Below, piece by piece: positions 23,809 through 35,223 of a stretch of DNA of 64,000 nt. Source of the stretch: Aristolochia californica (lineage: Eukaryota; Streptophyta; Magnoliopsida; Piperales; Aristolochiaceae); the NCBI GenBank assembly GCA_029961685.1, contig JARWKL010000001.1, positions 51,610,062-51,674,061 on the forward strand, written 5' to 3'. How positions within the stretch are numbered: position 1 is the first letter of the stretch; each line of letters begins with the position of its first letter. The notes under the pieces were generated by a model. That model was not told the DNA's origin and ran no database searches. It worked only from the letters and a program-made list of their open reading frames with translations. Both the position numbers and the translations under genes were made by a program.

Positions 23809-25593
23809 TGATAGATGCTATATTCTGACATGAGAACTAAGTTAATTATAATAGAATAACCTTTATAATTGTGTTATAGGTGGTTATTTATCGGTTTTCA
23901 AATGAAATGAACATTTATTGAATTTGGCATTAATCACTGTCGATATTGCATATTTTTCTCTCCTGAATTATATTTCATTGTTTTTAAGGTTTATTTCTTC
24001 CTGAAATGCTTTTTATAGATTTAATTATGGAATTTCAGGAGAATTATGGTGGAGAAGGAGATATTTACCAAAATGACCTTAGTGAAATGGAGATGATTTT
24101 TAGGTCAAATCGTTTTAAAATAAATAAGATGGTATTTAAAGCAAAAGGGGGGCGTCGAAAGAGGAAGTCGAAAGGGGACCCGAGGGGAGAGACCCAGGAG
24201 GGAAAACCCGAGAGGGGGAAGCGTGAAGAGAAAATAGAGTACTTTGACCGGAAACAGGGGAGGACCCGAGAGGAGTTCCCCACCGTCGTTCGCCGGGCCA
24301 ATACCTTCCGCCGCACCACCGTCGTCCACCGCCGTCCACTGCCATCCAGCAACCGAGAACAAACCCGAGGAGAGCTCGAGAGAGTCTCCGTCGAGGTGAG
24401 TTCGACAGTCATCGCTCGCCAGGCCGAGAAGTGACCCGAGAGGGCTTCTCCGGTGCCAATCCCGCTTTTCGACCATCCTCCCGCGTCTATCACATATTCC
24501 GACCAGTCCCGGAGCCATTCCGACTCCAACCGAGACTCGAGAGAGCCGGTTAGAGAACGTCAGCTTTGTTTCGCTCTTCGCCGGACGTTACCTCCATCCG
24601 TCGGCTTCTAACCGTCATCGCCGGTGTCGTCTCTACCTCCGACCACTCACTCTTGCCAACCCGAAGCCATTGATTTCGGGAAATTGCAGCACCCGTGAGA
24701 ACGAGTTGCTGCCCGAGCGAGAGGAGGAAGAAGGGGAGTAATTCGTCATTATTGAATTTAGTTTTTATATGGTTTGAACTTAGGTTTTGAATGTTAATTG
24801 AATCTGATTTGATAATTAAGGTTTATTTAAGATTTGTTTTCTTGATATTTGATTAAATTAGCTAATTAGGGTAAGATTATAATTGAGGTTGGATTTTGGT
24901 ATTTTAATCCGATTTCTGTCTTTAACTCTAGGCGCCCGAGAGGGGCTATACGCAAGGATTGAGAATTCGGATTCGTGGTTACGTGGTGCTCGAGAGAGGT
25001 ACGAATCACGGTAAAATCCAGAATTGATAATTTTAGCATCATCACAATAGGAAATTGATTCTCTGCATTCTATTGTAATCCGCTCTTTGTCATTAACTCT
25101 AGGTGCCCGAGAGGGGCTAGATGCAAGGATTGAGAATGCGGATTCGTGGTTACGTGGCGCTAGAGAGAGGCACGAATCACGGTAAAATCCAGAGTTGATA
25201 ATTTTAGCATCATCACAATAGAAAATTAATTCTCTGCATTCTATTGTAATCCGATCTTTGTCATTAACTCTAGGCGCCCGAGAGGGGCTAGACGCAAGGA
25301 TTGAGAATCCGGATTCGTGGTTACGTGGCGCTCGAGAGAGGCACGAATCACGGTAAAATCCAGAGTTGACGTTTCTTGTTGTGCAAGTAGTTAATTAAAT
25401 TATTGCTTGATAATTTAGGATATAATTAGTGTTTAGTTCATATTAATTCATCATATTTGGTTAGACTAGTTGACTGAAGAATACACAAAATTCAATCCTC
25501 CCTGTGGATATGACCCTCGCTTACTGCTAGATTACATGAACGATTCGTACGCTTGCGAGGTATAAAAGTCGATGTAACTAAAATTATACATCA
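23809..25593 (+). repeat. 5' LTR of the Athila-like element
   Basis: 1785 bp, within the usual Athila LTR range. The open frames inside it (24006-24434 plus, and several minus) lie in LTR sequence and match no known protein. It contains three 171-bp tandem repeats near its end. Confidence 0.82.
24931..25370 (+). repeat. 171-bp tandem repeats in the 5' LTR
   Basis: GGCGCCCGAGAGGGGCTA-type unit starts at 24931, 25102 and 25273, exactly 171 bp apart. The third copy is cut short at about 25370. Each unit includes CGAATCACGGTAAAATCCAGA. Confidence 0.88.
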
Positions 25594-25599
25594 AGTTTT

Positions 25600-25617
25600 T
25601 GGCGCCGTTGCCGGGGA
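25600..25617 (+). other. Primer-binding site (tRNA-Asp type)
   Basis: TGGCGCCGTTGCCGGGGA, complementary apart from one position to the 3' end of plant tRNA-Asp. It lies six bases after the LTR end. Confidence 0.85.
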
Positions 25618-25964
25618 GGCACGTATTAAGTGTATTTCTTTGTTCTCCATGGTCTTAGGTTAGATTTATTTTTATATTATTTAATTATTTAATTATTTAT
25701 TTTTTTATTTTTTTATTTTATTTTTTTATTTTTTTTTGCTTTCATAATTTTAGCTTGGTGATTTTTTTTTTATGGAATTATTTTTATTTATTCTAGTTAG
25801 TTCATATTTTTAGTAGTGAGTTTGTTAGCTTAATTTGATAGTTCGTTTTGTTTCTTTTTGTGTTTTTATGCACGGGCGCCGCTCCCTAGGTGGACATTAG
25901 CTCCCTTTGTTGAAAAGGTAGAACAGATTTGTAGGAAAAACCCGAAGTCAAAGTAGGAGCTACC

Positions 25965-26150
25965 ATGGCCAATCAGGGTGAACCATTACAGTTACCTGCA
26001 GTAGGGAAGCTAAGATCCAGGTGGTCCGGTCCATTTGAGGTCACACAGATGTTTCCTCATGGCGCTATTAAGATCCGCAATCACGGAGATGGGTCGGTCT
26101 TCAAAGTTAACGGTCAGAGGCTCAAACCGTATCTTGAGAATTCATCTTGA
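25965..26150 (+). pseudogene. Gypsy integrase C-terminal tail
   Basis: A 61-residue frame with [20 protein letters not shown] and [13 protein letters not shown]. This is the conserved end of Athila/Tat-type pol, where integrase contacts DNA or chromatin. Everything from gag to the integrase core is missing, so this is a deletion remnant fused to the leader region. A true stop follows at its natural place. Confidence 0.78.
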
Positions 26151-26807
26151 ATGCGTCAGAGTCTTGCTTACGACTATAAACTTAGCACATTGTGGGCAAT
26201 CCCCACGTTTCTATCCCTTTGTACATTACAGTTTTATTTTTATTTTTTTATTTTTTATTTTTTGGGTTATTCATACTCTCTTGCCTGCTGAGAGCATAAA
26301 TGGTTCCGGTAGTCGATGACCAGACTTTTGGTCCCTAGTTTGAGAGGTCTGTACTCAAACAACCGTTCTGGGATTGACCAGTTCGATCTTGAAGTATTGA
26401 ATGAAAACCTTATGGTGAGTAACTTAAGGACTTGTGTTCAGCGCGTGATTCCTGCTGCCTTCAGTGGCCAGTCACACGGAGATTTCTTCAAAGTGTGATG
26501 TGGGATAGCGGTTTCATCTATGGATGATTACCTACGGGTACGGTTGATATGAGTAAACCTTCTTCGAGGGAGACTATGTATCATTCCTGGGGGCCTTTAT
26601 TGACTTTTCGGTATTATTGTTGATGACCAAACACATATGGTCCCACCTATGGATTTAGGAGCCCTGAGGGAGCTTAACCCTCACCCTGTTGGAGTATAAC
26701 TAGCTAAGTTGTTATTTTTTTTATTTTTTTATTTTTATTTTTATTTTTATTTTTATTATTTTTGTAGTCGTTATAGTGTTTTAACTTTTCCCCATTGAGG
26801 ACAATGT

Positions 26808-26848
26808 CAGGTTTAGGTTTGGGGGGGGGGGGGGGGGGGGGGGGGGGG
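26808..26848 (+). other. Polypurine tract region with 28-base G-run
   Basis: CAGGTTTAGGTTT followed by G28 (26821-26848). A short G-run is normal for the PPT of this lineage; 28 is excessive. Sequence then enters the LTR at a point corresponding to 24958. Confidence 0.7.
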
Positions 26849-27478
26849 ATTGAGAATTCGGATTCGTGGTAACGTGGCGCTCGAGAGAGGCACGAATCAC
26901 GGTAAAATCCAGAATTGATAATTTTAGCATCATCACAATAGGAAATTGATTCTCTGCATTCTATTGTAATCCGCTCTTTGTCATTAACTCTAGGCGCCCG
27001 AGAGGGGCTAGACGCAAGGATTGAGAATCCTGATTCATGGTTACGTGGCGCTCGAGAGAGGCACGAATCACGGTAAAATCCAGAGTTGATAATTTTAGCA
27101 TCATCACAATAGGAAATTAATTCTCTGCATTCTATTGTAATCCGATCTTTAACTCTAGGCGCCCGAGAGGGGCTAGACGCAAGGATTGAGAATCCAGATT
27201 CGTGGTTACGTGGCGCTCGAGAGAGACACGAATCACGGTAAAATCCAGAGTTGACGTTTCCTGTTGTGCAAGTAGTTAATTAAATTATTGCTTGATAATT
27301 TAGGATATAATTAGTGTTTAGTTCATATTAATTCATCATATTTGGTTAGGCTAGTTGACTGAAGAATACACAAAATTCAATCCTCCCTGTGGATATGACC
27401 CTCGCTTACTGCTAGATTACATGAACGATTCGTACGGCTGCGAGGTATAAAAGTCGATGTAACTAAAATTATACATCA
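26849..27478 (+). repeat. Truncated 3' LTR of the Athila-like element with tandem repeats
   Basis: 630 bp aligning with 24958-25593. It carries repeat units starting at 26993 and 27158, plus a partial first unit; the second spacing is 165 bp through a small deletion. It ends ATACATCA next to TSD GAGGG. Confidence 0.84.
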
Positions 27479-27483
27479 GAGGG

Positions 27484-27590
27484 GCCGACCTAGCGGTGTC
27501 ACTACAGTGGGCCGCCGTGGACGTCGGTTCGTAACAGAGGAACTTGTTGAGCGTCAACTCGTAAGAGTTTGAGAGCAAACTCTTTCTCCA
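27484..27590 (+). other. Right part of the TRIM interior
   Basis: Continues the sequence broken at 23808, from GCCGACCTAGCGG to the 3' LTR. Non-coding. A clear polypurine tract is not obvious. Confidence 0.6.
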
Positions 27591-27669
27591 TGGGGTATTG
27601 GGTTAAGTACTTGGCTTTCGACTACCTACCAGGCCGGTCTTTTGGGTAGTATATTCTAGGTGCTTAACA
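27591..27669 (+). repeat. TRIM 3' LTR
   Basis: 79 bp ending GGTGCTTAACA, followed by the target duplication GACAT. It matches the split 5' LTR (18137-18202 and 23745-23760) with a few substitutions and a 3-base length difference near its start. Confidence 0.78.
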
Positions 27670-27674
27670 GACAT

Positions 27675-28859
27675 ATCGAAGTGGGATAGAGGGTGTAATA
27701 GAAGATGATCCCTTGCCAAGTACTTTGGCTTGGGTACCATTAACTATAGTAGCAAACTTATCAGAAATATATGGAGATAAAAAAAATTATCATATGTTTG
27801 TTCCCGGAGATATGTTCGGAGGTCCCAAACTCTATTATCCAAGATGAAGATGAGAAAGTAGAAGATAGCATACCTAAAGCAATAGTGGTAGCAGCTGTGG
27901 GTAAAAATGTAAGTGAAGACCCCATGAATAACTTCATTTTCTAAAATGTTTCATAGTCTTCATGAGTAAGAGTCATCTTCCCGGTTTGTGATTTAGCCTT
28001 TTCTTCCTGTTTATCATTGGCTAGAATAGTCGTGGCCCATTCCAGTTTGCCATGAAGCTTTCGATAAGTTTCCATAAGGTGGTTTTGACCGCCACAATAA
28101 GTACATATTCGAGGCTCTATACGAGAGTATCTAGGACCGGTTCTACCACCTCTTGTTCGGCCTCTAGAATTTATGTCGTGGCCTTGGTTGGAGAATGATG
28201 TACCTCTATTACCTGAATAGATAACAAATGAAACATCATTATTTGAGTTAGGAGACAGATCGGGGATTCACAACAATGTGGCACTTATATCATCAAAGGA
28301 CGGAAGTGCGGAGGAGCTAAGAAGTTAGGACTTCAAGGTAGGGTTTGATATTTGTTAAACAAATTACTGCCACTAAAGCTTCCCTTTGCCTTTCTTGAAC
28401 TAAAATATTTGTGGAGTATGGTTGAGTGATCTCCCACACTTGAAGTAAACCTCGAAACCAAGCCAAATATTCATGAATATTGTCTCATTGCTTAGTATTG
28501 TGCATGTTTTGCAATACATCAAATAAATTTTTTAAAGTTGCCCTACTAGAGTATAACATAGTACAAGTGTCCCAAATCTATTTTCCTGACTTTAAGTGGA
28601 TGACATTGTTGGCCACATGCTCTTCTAGACTATTAATAAGCCAACTAATCACTAAATAGTCATCCTTAATCCCCTTTAGATAAGATTGACTTTCTTCATC
28701 AATTAGTGGTGAAGGCTTGGCTAAGTGACCGAGAAGGTCTCGAGTAATAAGAAACCTTCTAATCAATTGAGACCAGCTAAGATAATTGGATAATCCTCTT
28801 AAGGGAATGGAAGTAACTTTGAGTAATTCACTCTTACTACTTATATTTCCACCAGCCAT
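27675..28859 (-). pseudogene. Copia I gag-protease remnant
   Basis: Gag starts at 28859 (AGGNISSKSELLKVTSIPLRG) and stays open to 28578, with LLGHLAKPSPLIDEE and SWLINSLEEHV. Decayed gag follows, then an RG-rich stretch and a zinc knuckle CTYCGGQNHLMETY in which the last Cys is Tyr. The protease region reads SSWIIEFGTSEH, with catalytic Asp changed to Glu and Ser to Phe. The fragment ends at the TRIM insertion target (27670-27674). Confidence 0.77.
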
Positions 28860-30208
28860 CTTAATTTAACAAATACTTAGCAAAGCACTAACAAGAAGAG
28901 CTATAATTCCAATTGAGATTCAATCAAACTAAAATCCCAATTTAGATGCGCCAATTGCTATAATCCACTATTTAAGAGCTGATTGGGACTAAAGTAAGGT
29001 CACTTTGTAAAGCTTGAGAACCACTTAAAGCAATGATAGGTAATCCAAGGGAATTTTCCTTCCAATCTGAATTTTAACCCAAGAGGGACTTTTAAGAGTT
29101 CAAAACAATTCGAACTTGTATTCAAAGTGAGATTTCAATCTTGGAAGACTCATGTTTGCCAAAAAAAATCCATAGTTCAAATTTGAAAATAGTCTTCTTA
29201 ATCAAATTTGAACAATCTTCTTTCAAATACTAGTCATTTTCAAATAAAGATAACTTCTTAATCTTCTTTCAAATAAAGATAGGTTCTTAATCTTCTTTCA
29301 AATACCAGCCACTCTCAAATAAAGATAAGTTCTTATCCACTGTATTAGCCACTACATCAGGCTCCAAACACACAAAAAATCATGGTTAAGTGGAGTAAAT
29401 CAATTACTCATTCAATATCAAGTCAAATTTTTTTTTTTACTTTAAAAACTCAAGAACTCATGGCTGGTTCTTCACCGAAGCTTGGCTTAATTTTTCCTTA
29501 TGATAGTTGTCATATTTATCAGTTAAAAAGATACTTTTTTCCGCAATCATTTCCAAAAATCCTTTAGGCAGTGAAGTTGCTCATATGTCTTAAATGGCTG
29601 GAGAACGAATTAGCAATTTCCAAAATTCATAAATCACCAAAACCAACTGCTTTTGAGCTCGAAAAAATCCCACAAACAATTTCTTTATGTTTGGAGAATC
29701 CGAGTACCATAAATCATAAAACAATTTGATTTAATAAAAAAAAATCAAGTAAACTACTGGTCTTGAATAATGAGAGATCAAGATATGTCTCATGCAAGTC
29801 TCATATCATTCTTCCATCATATAACCATCAACTTCATAACCAATAGGTCGTCATACCTTATAGGTAACCGATTTTGATCAAACTTGCAATATTTGAGTGC
29901 AAGAAGATCAAGGTCATAATATCCTTTAAACACAAAGTACTCTTGATGTAATATAGAGATTAAGGGCTCGGTACATAGTAAGAATGTATAGGAAAAAAAC
30001 CAGAAATCACTTATCTTTTCATATGAAAGCCATTTGTTTCTTGATGTAATATAGAGATTAAGGGCTCGGTACATAATATGAATATATGGGAAAAAAACCT
30101 AGAAATCGTTTATCTTTCCATGGTTGAATCTCTTCCTTTAAGAGTACCTTGCATGAAACCTTCAAAGGTACTTAAGCATCACTTCAACGTGGGAGTCCTA
30201 AACCCTTA

Positions 30209-30220
30209 GCTCTGATACCA
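30209..30220 (-). other. Copia I primer-binding site
   Basis: Minus strand TGGTATCAGAGC next to the LTR end at 30221, matching initiator tRNA-Met. Confidence 0.88.
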
Positions 30221-30573
30221 TGTAGAATTTAGGACTCCTTCATATTGATCTTGAGCCAAAGGAGGGGAGAAGGAGAAGAAGGAGAGGATGAAGAGAAGAA
30301 GAGAGAAAGGAGAGAGAGTTTAAAGATTGAATTACAAGAGAAGGGAGAGGAGAGTTTGGACGAGATTGAGAAGTGAGGAGATAACTTGATGTTCTATCTC
30401 TTAGCCAAGGGCTACTATTTATAGTTTTTACAATGCCCTTAGGACTACAACATTACAAAAGAAAAGACATAAATAGATAAGTAATTACATCTTCATGCCA
30501 TCTTTATGAGAAGTCTTCTTATTTACTAATTTGCCACTTCTTGGACATGTGGGCTTGAACCCATCTTCAAACA
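30221..30573 (-). repeat. Copia I 5' LTR
   Basis: 353 bp, shorter than the 378-bp 3' copy through small indels. Followed by TSD AAACC. Confidence 0.83.
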
Positions 30574-30578
30574 AAACC

Positions 30579-32299
30579 TAGCCAATCACACATGCAAGTT
30601 CTCTTCTTATTTTGTATTAAACATGTTCTTAAACATACAATATAATTTATGTAAATTCTCGGTGCTAGAGTACAACTTGGAACGAGTGTCCCATATCTGC
30701 TTCACGATCTCAAGGTAGATAACATTATTTGCTGCATATTCTTCCATGTTTTTAATTACCTAACTAAAGAAAAGTGTATCATTCTTAAGCCATTTGATAT
30801 AGAAACTATCATCTTCATCTATGGGTGGATTTGGTGTAGTCAAATGTCCTAAGAGATCTCCAATGAGAAGGAATCTCTTAACTGACTGAGTCCAACTTAC
30901 GCAATTTGATAACCCTTTCAAGAGTATAGTGGAAATCTTAAGTAAGTAACTTTTACTACTCATATTCATATATTCTTCACCCATAAAAAATGAAAATTCA
31001 ATGCACTATATCAACCAACCAAAAATAGAAGAGAAGAAACCATACAAGCCCAATCGAGCCAAACCGAGGCAATAAAAAATTCACACTAAGCCAAACCAAG
31101 CCAACTGCTTAATCATTCAAATAATCAAAGAGATTTTGACTCTAAATGTTAATTCAAATCATATAATAATGATTCCAAATCTTTCTCAATTAAGAAGAAT
31201 TATAGAGGCCAGTGAAATCTCAAGGGATCTTGGACAACTTAGAGGATCTTCTTAAAGAAGGAAACGTTCATCGGTGACAAACTTCAAACATGCACTAAGT
31301 AATGGAGCTAATTACTCCATGTGTTGGCCCACATAAACTAAATAAATCTCATATCTTTCATAATCAAGAAATAGTTTCAAAGATCAAATCAAATCATGGA
31401 AGATTTTTCTCAAAATCAGCATCTTTCAGAAGAAGGAAACTTTCATTTTTGGTCATGGGCACCACTTGTACCAAAGAAACCACAAACTTTGACTTCTCTT
31501 CTTGCCTTAATATTTTTAGGTACGGAATACCAGAAGATAAATCAATATAGAAAGGATAAAAATCGTTGCTTAAACTAAAAAAATATCCTTTCCCAATAAA
31601 ACTCTCCCCTTGTGTCAATTAACAATACTCAATGGAGAGAAAAACCATGAAGACAGCTATGAAAACTAGTCTTTTGAGCTTCCAATGAATTCACCATAGA
31701 ATAAACAAAATTACTCATGATAACATTAGGAAAAATCATGTCTTAATCCAAAAATTAATTTTTTCGAGCATCCAAACAACAACAAGATACAAACCTTCTT
31801 CTCTACCACCTTTACATGGGTTTAAGAGAAACCGAATACAAAGTTCTAACAATTCTTAGTGTTTAATCCAAATGTGATGAGCATAATCATTCATTGGCCT
31901 TATTTATGAGATTAAGAACCAGTAAACATCACAAAGAAAAGAAGGGGAAACAACTTATCTTGAATGAGCCGAAATCTCAATTTTGCTCCACACTCCACAA
32001 AAAAAAAAAAAAAAAAACCACGTGAAGCTTTGATGATAAAAGAACTTTAGCACTATCTTAATGTTGGGATCTTAAATCATTAGTTTCTATTTAGTTGAGG
32101 AATGAAGTTTATAATAACTACAATGCCCTTAGGGTTACAAGCTCTCAAAAGGAAAAAGGCATAAATAGACATACATCATCTTCTTTAATTACAACCTTGT
32201 GCCAGCCTTATGAGAAGACCATTAAATTACATCCTTTGCCACCTCCTTGACGTGGGGATGGTATTTACCTTAATGCCACTTTGAGATATCTTCCAACAC
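30579..32299 (-). pseudogene. Copia III 5' part: gag N-terminus, leader and degraded 5' LTR
   Basis: Minus-strand gag opens at 30984 (MSSKSYLLKISTILLKGLSN, LLGHLTTPNPPIDEDD) and continues in broken form to the Copia I insertion at 30574-30578. The same gag resumes at 14919. The leader (31000-32080) has no gene. 32085-32299 resembles the outer half of the Copia I LTR (ACAATGCCCTTAGG, TATGAGAAGAC, ending TCTTCCAACA) and is probably the remaining 5' LTR. No clear PBS survives. Confidence 0.65.
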
Positions 32300-34926
32300 T
32301 TTTAAAACTCTTTTTTGTTTCCATATAGGAGGGTAGCATTTGATCTGTCTTCAAATTTTAGGCAATCAAATCTCCTTCTGAACATGAGAAAGTAGGTGTT
32401 TCTTTTTAGATAGGTTTGATTTTTTTAGGCTAATGAGTTTAAATTTATTGGTATATTTTGCTTCATTTTCTTTTCTAGATAGTTTAGATGTTGCTCAATA
32501 GGAATCAATTTTCATATCAGCAAATGAGCACGAGCTCTTTTTGTACTTTGTTTATTTGCAATCTTAAACTTGATGAATTTTATTAATGTGTTGTAACTCT
32601 TCTAAAACTCTTTTTTGCTTCCTATAGGAAGGTAGCATTTGATCTACAACTCTTCTACATCTCTCTCTTTTTTTTTTTTGGTTATTTTTAGATAGGTTTG
32701 AATTTTTTTTTTTGGTAATTCAACTAATGACTTTAAATCTTCTTGGTAAAATTTGCTACTTTTTTTTCTTGTTTAGATAATGTTGTTTTTATTTAATAGG
32801 TATCAGTTCTCTCATGTTTTATAGTTTTAAAAAAAAGAGGCAAAATGTGGCAACATGAAACATGAAACATGGCCTCTTAGTTCCCCAAGAAATATTGCTT
32901 TTATCAAATTATGCAATCACAATTTTTAGTTTTATGGATGTTGTTGCCTTTGTCCAAGAAAGCACACATGAATTTATTAGATATATTGAAGCTTCAATCT
33001 AAAAAAAATGTTTAGGTTGTGGGTTCTGACTATGGATTTAATGTTTTTCAATATTCCTGTTCTTTTTTTGCCAAGACTTATTCTATTTTTTGGAATCATG
33101 ATAATTTTGTTGAGTTTTCATTACCAGACAGAGTCAAACATTTTTTACTTAGTATCATGATTTTCGTCATTGTTGACCCTAAATTTTTTTTGTCTTGTAC
33201 AAATTTTTTATTAAATCAGACAATTAATTTGCATAGTGGCAGGTGCAAGTAATACATGGAGAAAGTGCTAGACAGAGTGGCCATCCTAACCAACGTAAAA
33301 ATTTTATCAACCAAGTTTTTTTACAGCACAATATCATAAATGTTAGCAAGTCATGGTGAAGGTCATGAACATACATTATATCGGCCAAATTCCAAATTTT
33401 GATAGTAGTTGAATGAGTTTAATGAACAAAACTTTGTTGGTTGATTTTTTATTACTAGGTCATGAAAAGAATATAGTTTGTTATAACTCTCGTAGAGTTT
33501 GGAAAATAATATATCCATGCATTTCCAAGGAAGTTAGAACATGAAATAGTTGAAAAAATAAGTAATAATGATGTTTCTACTAGACAAAAATCAAACACCA
33601 TGAAAATTATGTCAAACATGAAACATATATATATATTTTTTTTTTTGCTTTTGTCATGCATTGTTATAAGTTTTGTGATTGTGATGGCCAATGATGCCAT
33701 AAATCAATTCATTCAAGATATTGTATTGTTGTAGTTTTCAATAATTATATTAACAAGAGATATTAAGTCATGTATTATTATAAATTTTATGATTATGATG
33801 GCCAGTGATGCCATAAGTCAATTCATTCAAGATATCGTATTGTTGTAGTTGTAATAAGTTATATTAACAAGAGAAATGATTAATAATTATTAACTGTGTT
33901 TTTTTTTCGTTTACGTTCAAGGTAAATTTAAGGAGAAGGAACAATAATTACTAAGTCAAACTTAATTTTATGTGAAATAGATTATTTTTTTTTGCACATT
34001 ATCTTGAGGATTAATAATCATATGTTCACCTCTAATTTTAGTCTTTTATTATTTACTTTTTGTGATTATAATTTTTTTAGTAATTTCCTTTTTCTTCCCG
34101 ATGCACCACACAATTGCTTTTTCCCTTTCCATGGTTCACCAATTTATCTAAAAAAAGGAAATAAATTGAATTTATAATTACTATTTTTTGTATTGAGATC
34201 AAAACCTAGGAGCTCAACTATTCTTGTTGGAAAAAAACGTTTTAGTTCAAGATTTATTATGGGATTTAAATTTCCTTAAGTAGATTTGTTGATCCATTAT
34301 TCTGAGTTCTTTGTATAGAGGGGTTTACAAGTCATATTCATTTTATTACCACATTTCGTCGATGGGATTTCTTTTCATCTAATGTTCTTTTTGTTATTTG
34401 AGTGAGGTTTACTAATCAAGAAAATTATTTTTTTAAAATTTTAAAATCTAAAACAATTTTTTGTTTTATTCTCATGAAACTGGTTTTTTACACTGAAAAT
34501 GCATTTAAGTAACTTCAAGGAACTGCCCATTATGTGCAAAGAACCATTGAGATGTTCAATACTATGTTCCAAGTCTCCCATATTTTCACTTTCACAATCT
34601 AAGCCAACAAGGGGAAGAGTGTAACCAAGATTCAACTTGAGAAAGAGTGTTATAAGATCAAGAAAATCATGTAAAATATGAGAGCAAAGGAGCAAATTCA
34701 CAACTTTAGAGAGAAGTACAAGAAGAAGGTTGTGAAATATCATTTACTGAGGGTGAGCAACGAATGGCAAAAGTGTCAGTGGTAGACATTTTTTTTACCA
34801 TTTCTGGTTAAGGAAATAGAAAACTGGTTTTCCCACTATTTTAGGTCTAGGCTGAATAAGCAAAATTCGTAAAACATTTCCAATCACCAAAACTAGGAAC
34901 AAATGGGGAAAATTTTTGGTTGAAGA
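32300..34926. other. AT-rich intergenic DNA with local duplications
   Basis: No gene seen. Two diverged copies of a ~290-bp unit begin at about 32300 and 32595, each with AAACTCTTTTTTG and GGTAGCATTTGATCT. A 115-bp tandem duplication lies at about 33659-33888 (TGATGGCCAATGATGCCATAA and partner). Confidence 0.55.
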
Positions 34927-35223
34927 TGTTAAAGAAGTCTGAATGACATTCTATACAATTATGTGAAGCAGTGGCATATAGTGTAATTATGTAAAAGTTT
35001 GAGTTTTTTTTTTTTTCTTTACTAGAGCTTCCAGCCTCTCATCTATAAATAATGAAAGGGGGAGAGTTCTAGATGTGCTTTCTTTTCCCCTCGAAGAAAC
35101 CCTAGTTCCTCTTTAAGCTCATCCCCACTTTATTGTTTCCTTTGCTCTCTCTTCTACTTCTCTTCTCTTCTCTTCTGCTTCTAAACCCTAGGCCTTTTAA
35201 TGATGAAAACCTAGAATCTAGCA
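34927..35223 (+). repeat. Copia IV 5' LTR
   Basis: 297 bp ending ATCTAGCA before a degenerate PBS at 35224-35239. Contains TATAAATAATG at about 35045, a plausible promoter. Confidence 0.73.

Larger units (their letters stand above)
23809..27478 (+). mobile_element. Athila-like Ty3/gypsy element, internally deleted
   Basis: The 5' LTR (23809-25593, 1785 bp) begins TGAT and ends ATCA. The PBS at 25600 matches tRNA-Asp, as in Athila/Tat elements. The element is flanked by GAGGG (23804-23808 and 27479-27483) inside the TRIM interior. Only about 1.2 kb of interior remains, ending with a short piece of the integrase C-terminal tail, then a PPT-like TCAGGTTTAGGTTT and a 28-base G-run. The 3' LTR (26849-27478) lacks its first ~1150 bp. 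The element is non-autonomous. Confidence 0.82.
18137..27669 (+). mobile_element. TRIM (miniature LTR retrotransposon) carrying two later insertions
   Basis: The termini TGTTATGG and GCTTAACA are flanked by the 5-bp duplication GACAT (18132-18136 and 27670-27674) within Copia I. The 5' LTR is 18137-18202 plus 23745-23760 (82 bp in total); the 3' LTR is 27591-27669 (79 bp) and shares GTTAAGTACTTGG and GGTCTTTTGGGTAGTAT with it. The PBS-like TGGTATCAGAGG starts at 23763. The original interior is 23761-23808 plus 27484-27590 (155 bp), so the intact element was about 316 bp, typical of TRIMs, and non-coding. Copia II sits in its 5' LTR and the Athila-like element in its interior. Confidence 0.8.
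14925..30573 (-). mobile_element. Copia I: complete-ended copia element, itself interrupted
   Basis: LTRs at 30221-30573 (5', next to the PBS) and 14925-15302 (3') are flanked by the same 5-bp target duplication AAACC (14920-14924 and 30574-30578). Minus orientation follows from PBS position and pol order. The interior carries gag-protease at 27675-28859 and integrase-RT-RNase H at 15308-18131. Between them, at a duplicated GACAT, sits the 9.5-kb TRIM-led insertion. All coding parts contain stops or frameshifts, so it is a dead copy. It inserted into Copia III gag and is therefore younger than Copia III. Confidence 0.86.

Noticed and set aside
24006..24529. 142- and 154-codon frames on both strands with basic/acidic repeats
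   Set aside because: They lie within the 5' LTR of the Athila-like element, mirror each other across strands and match no gag or known protein.
24931..27250. Regular repeats considered as a CRISPR-like array
   Set aside because: Unit is 171 bp with no distinct spacers, the host is a plant, and the repeats lie within LTRs.
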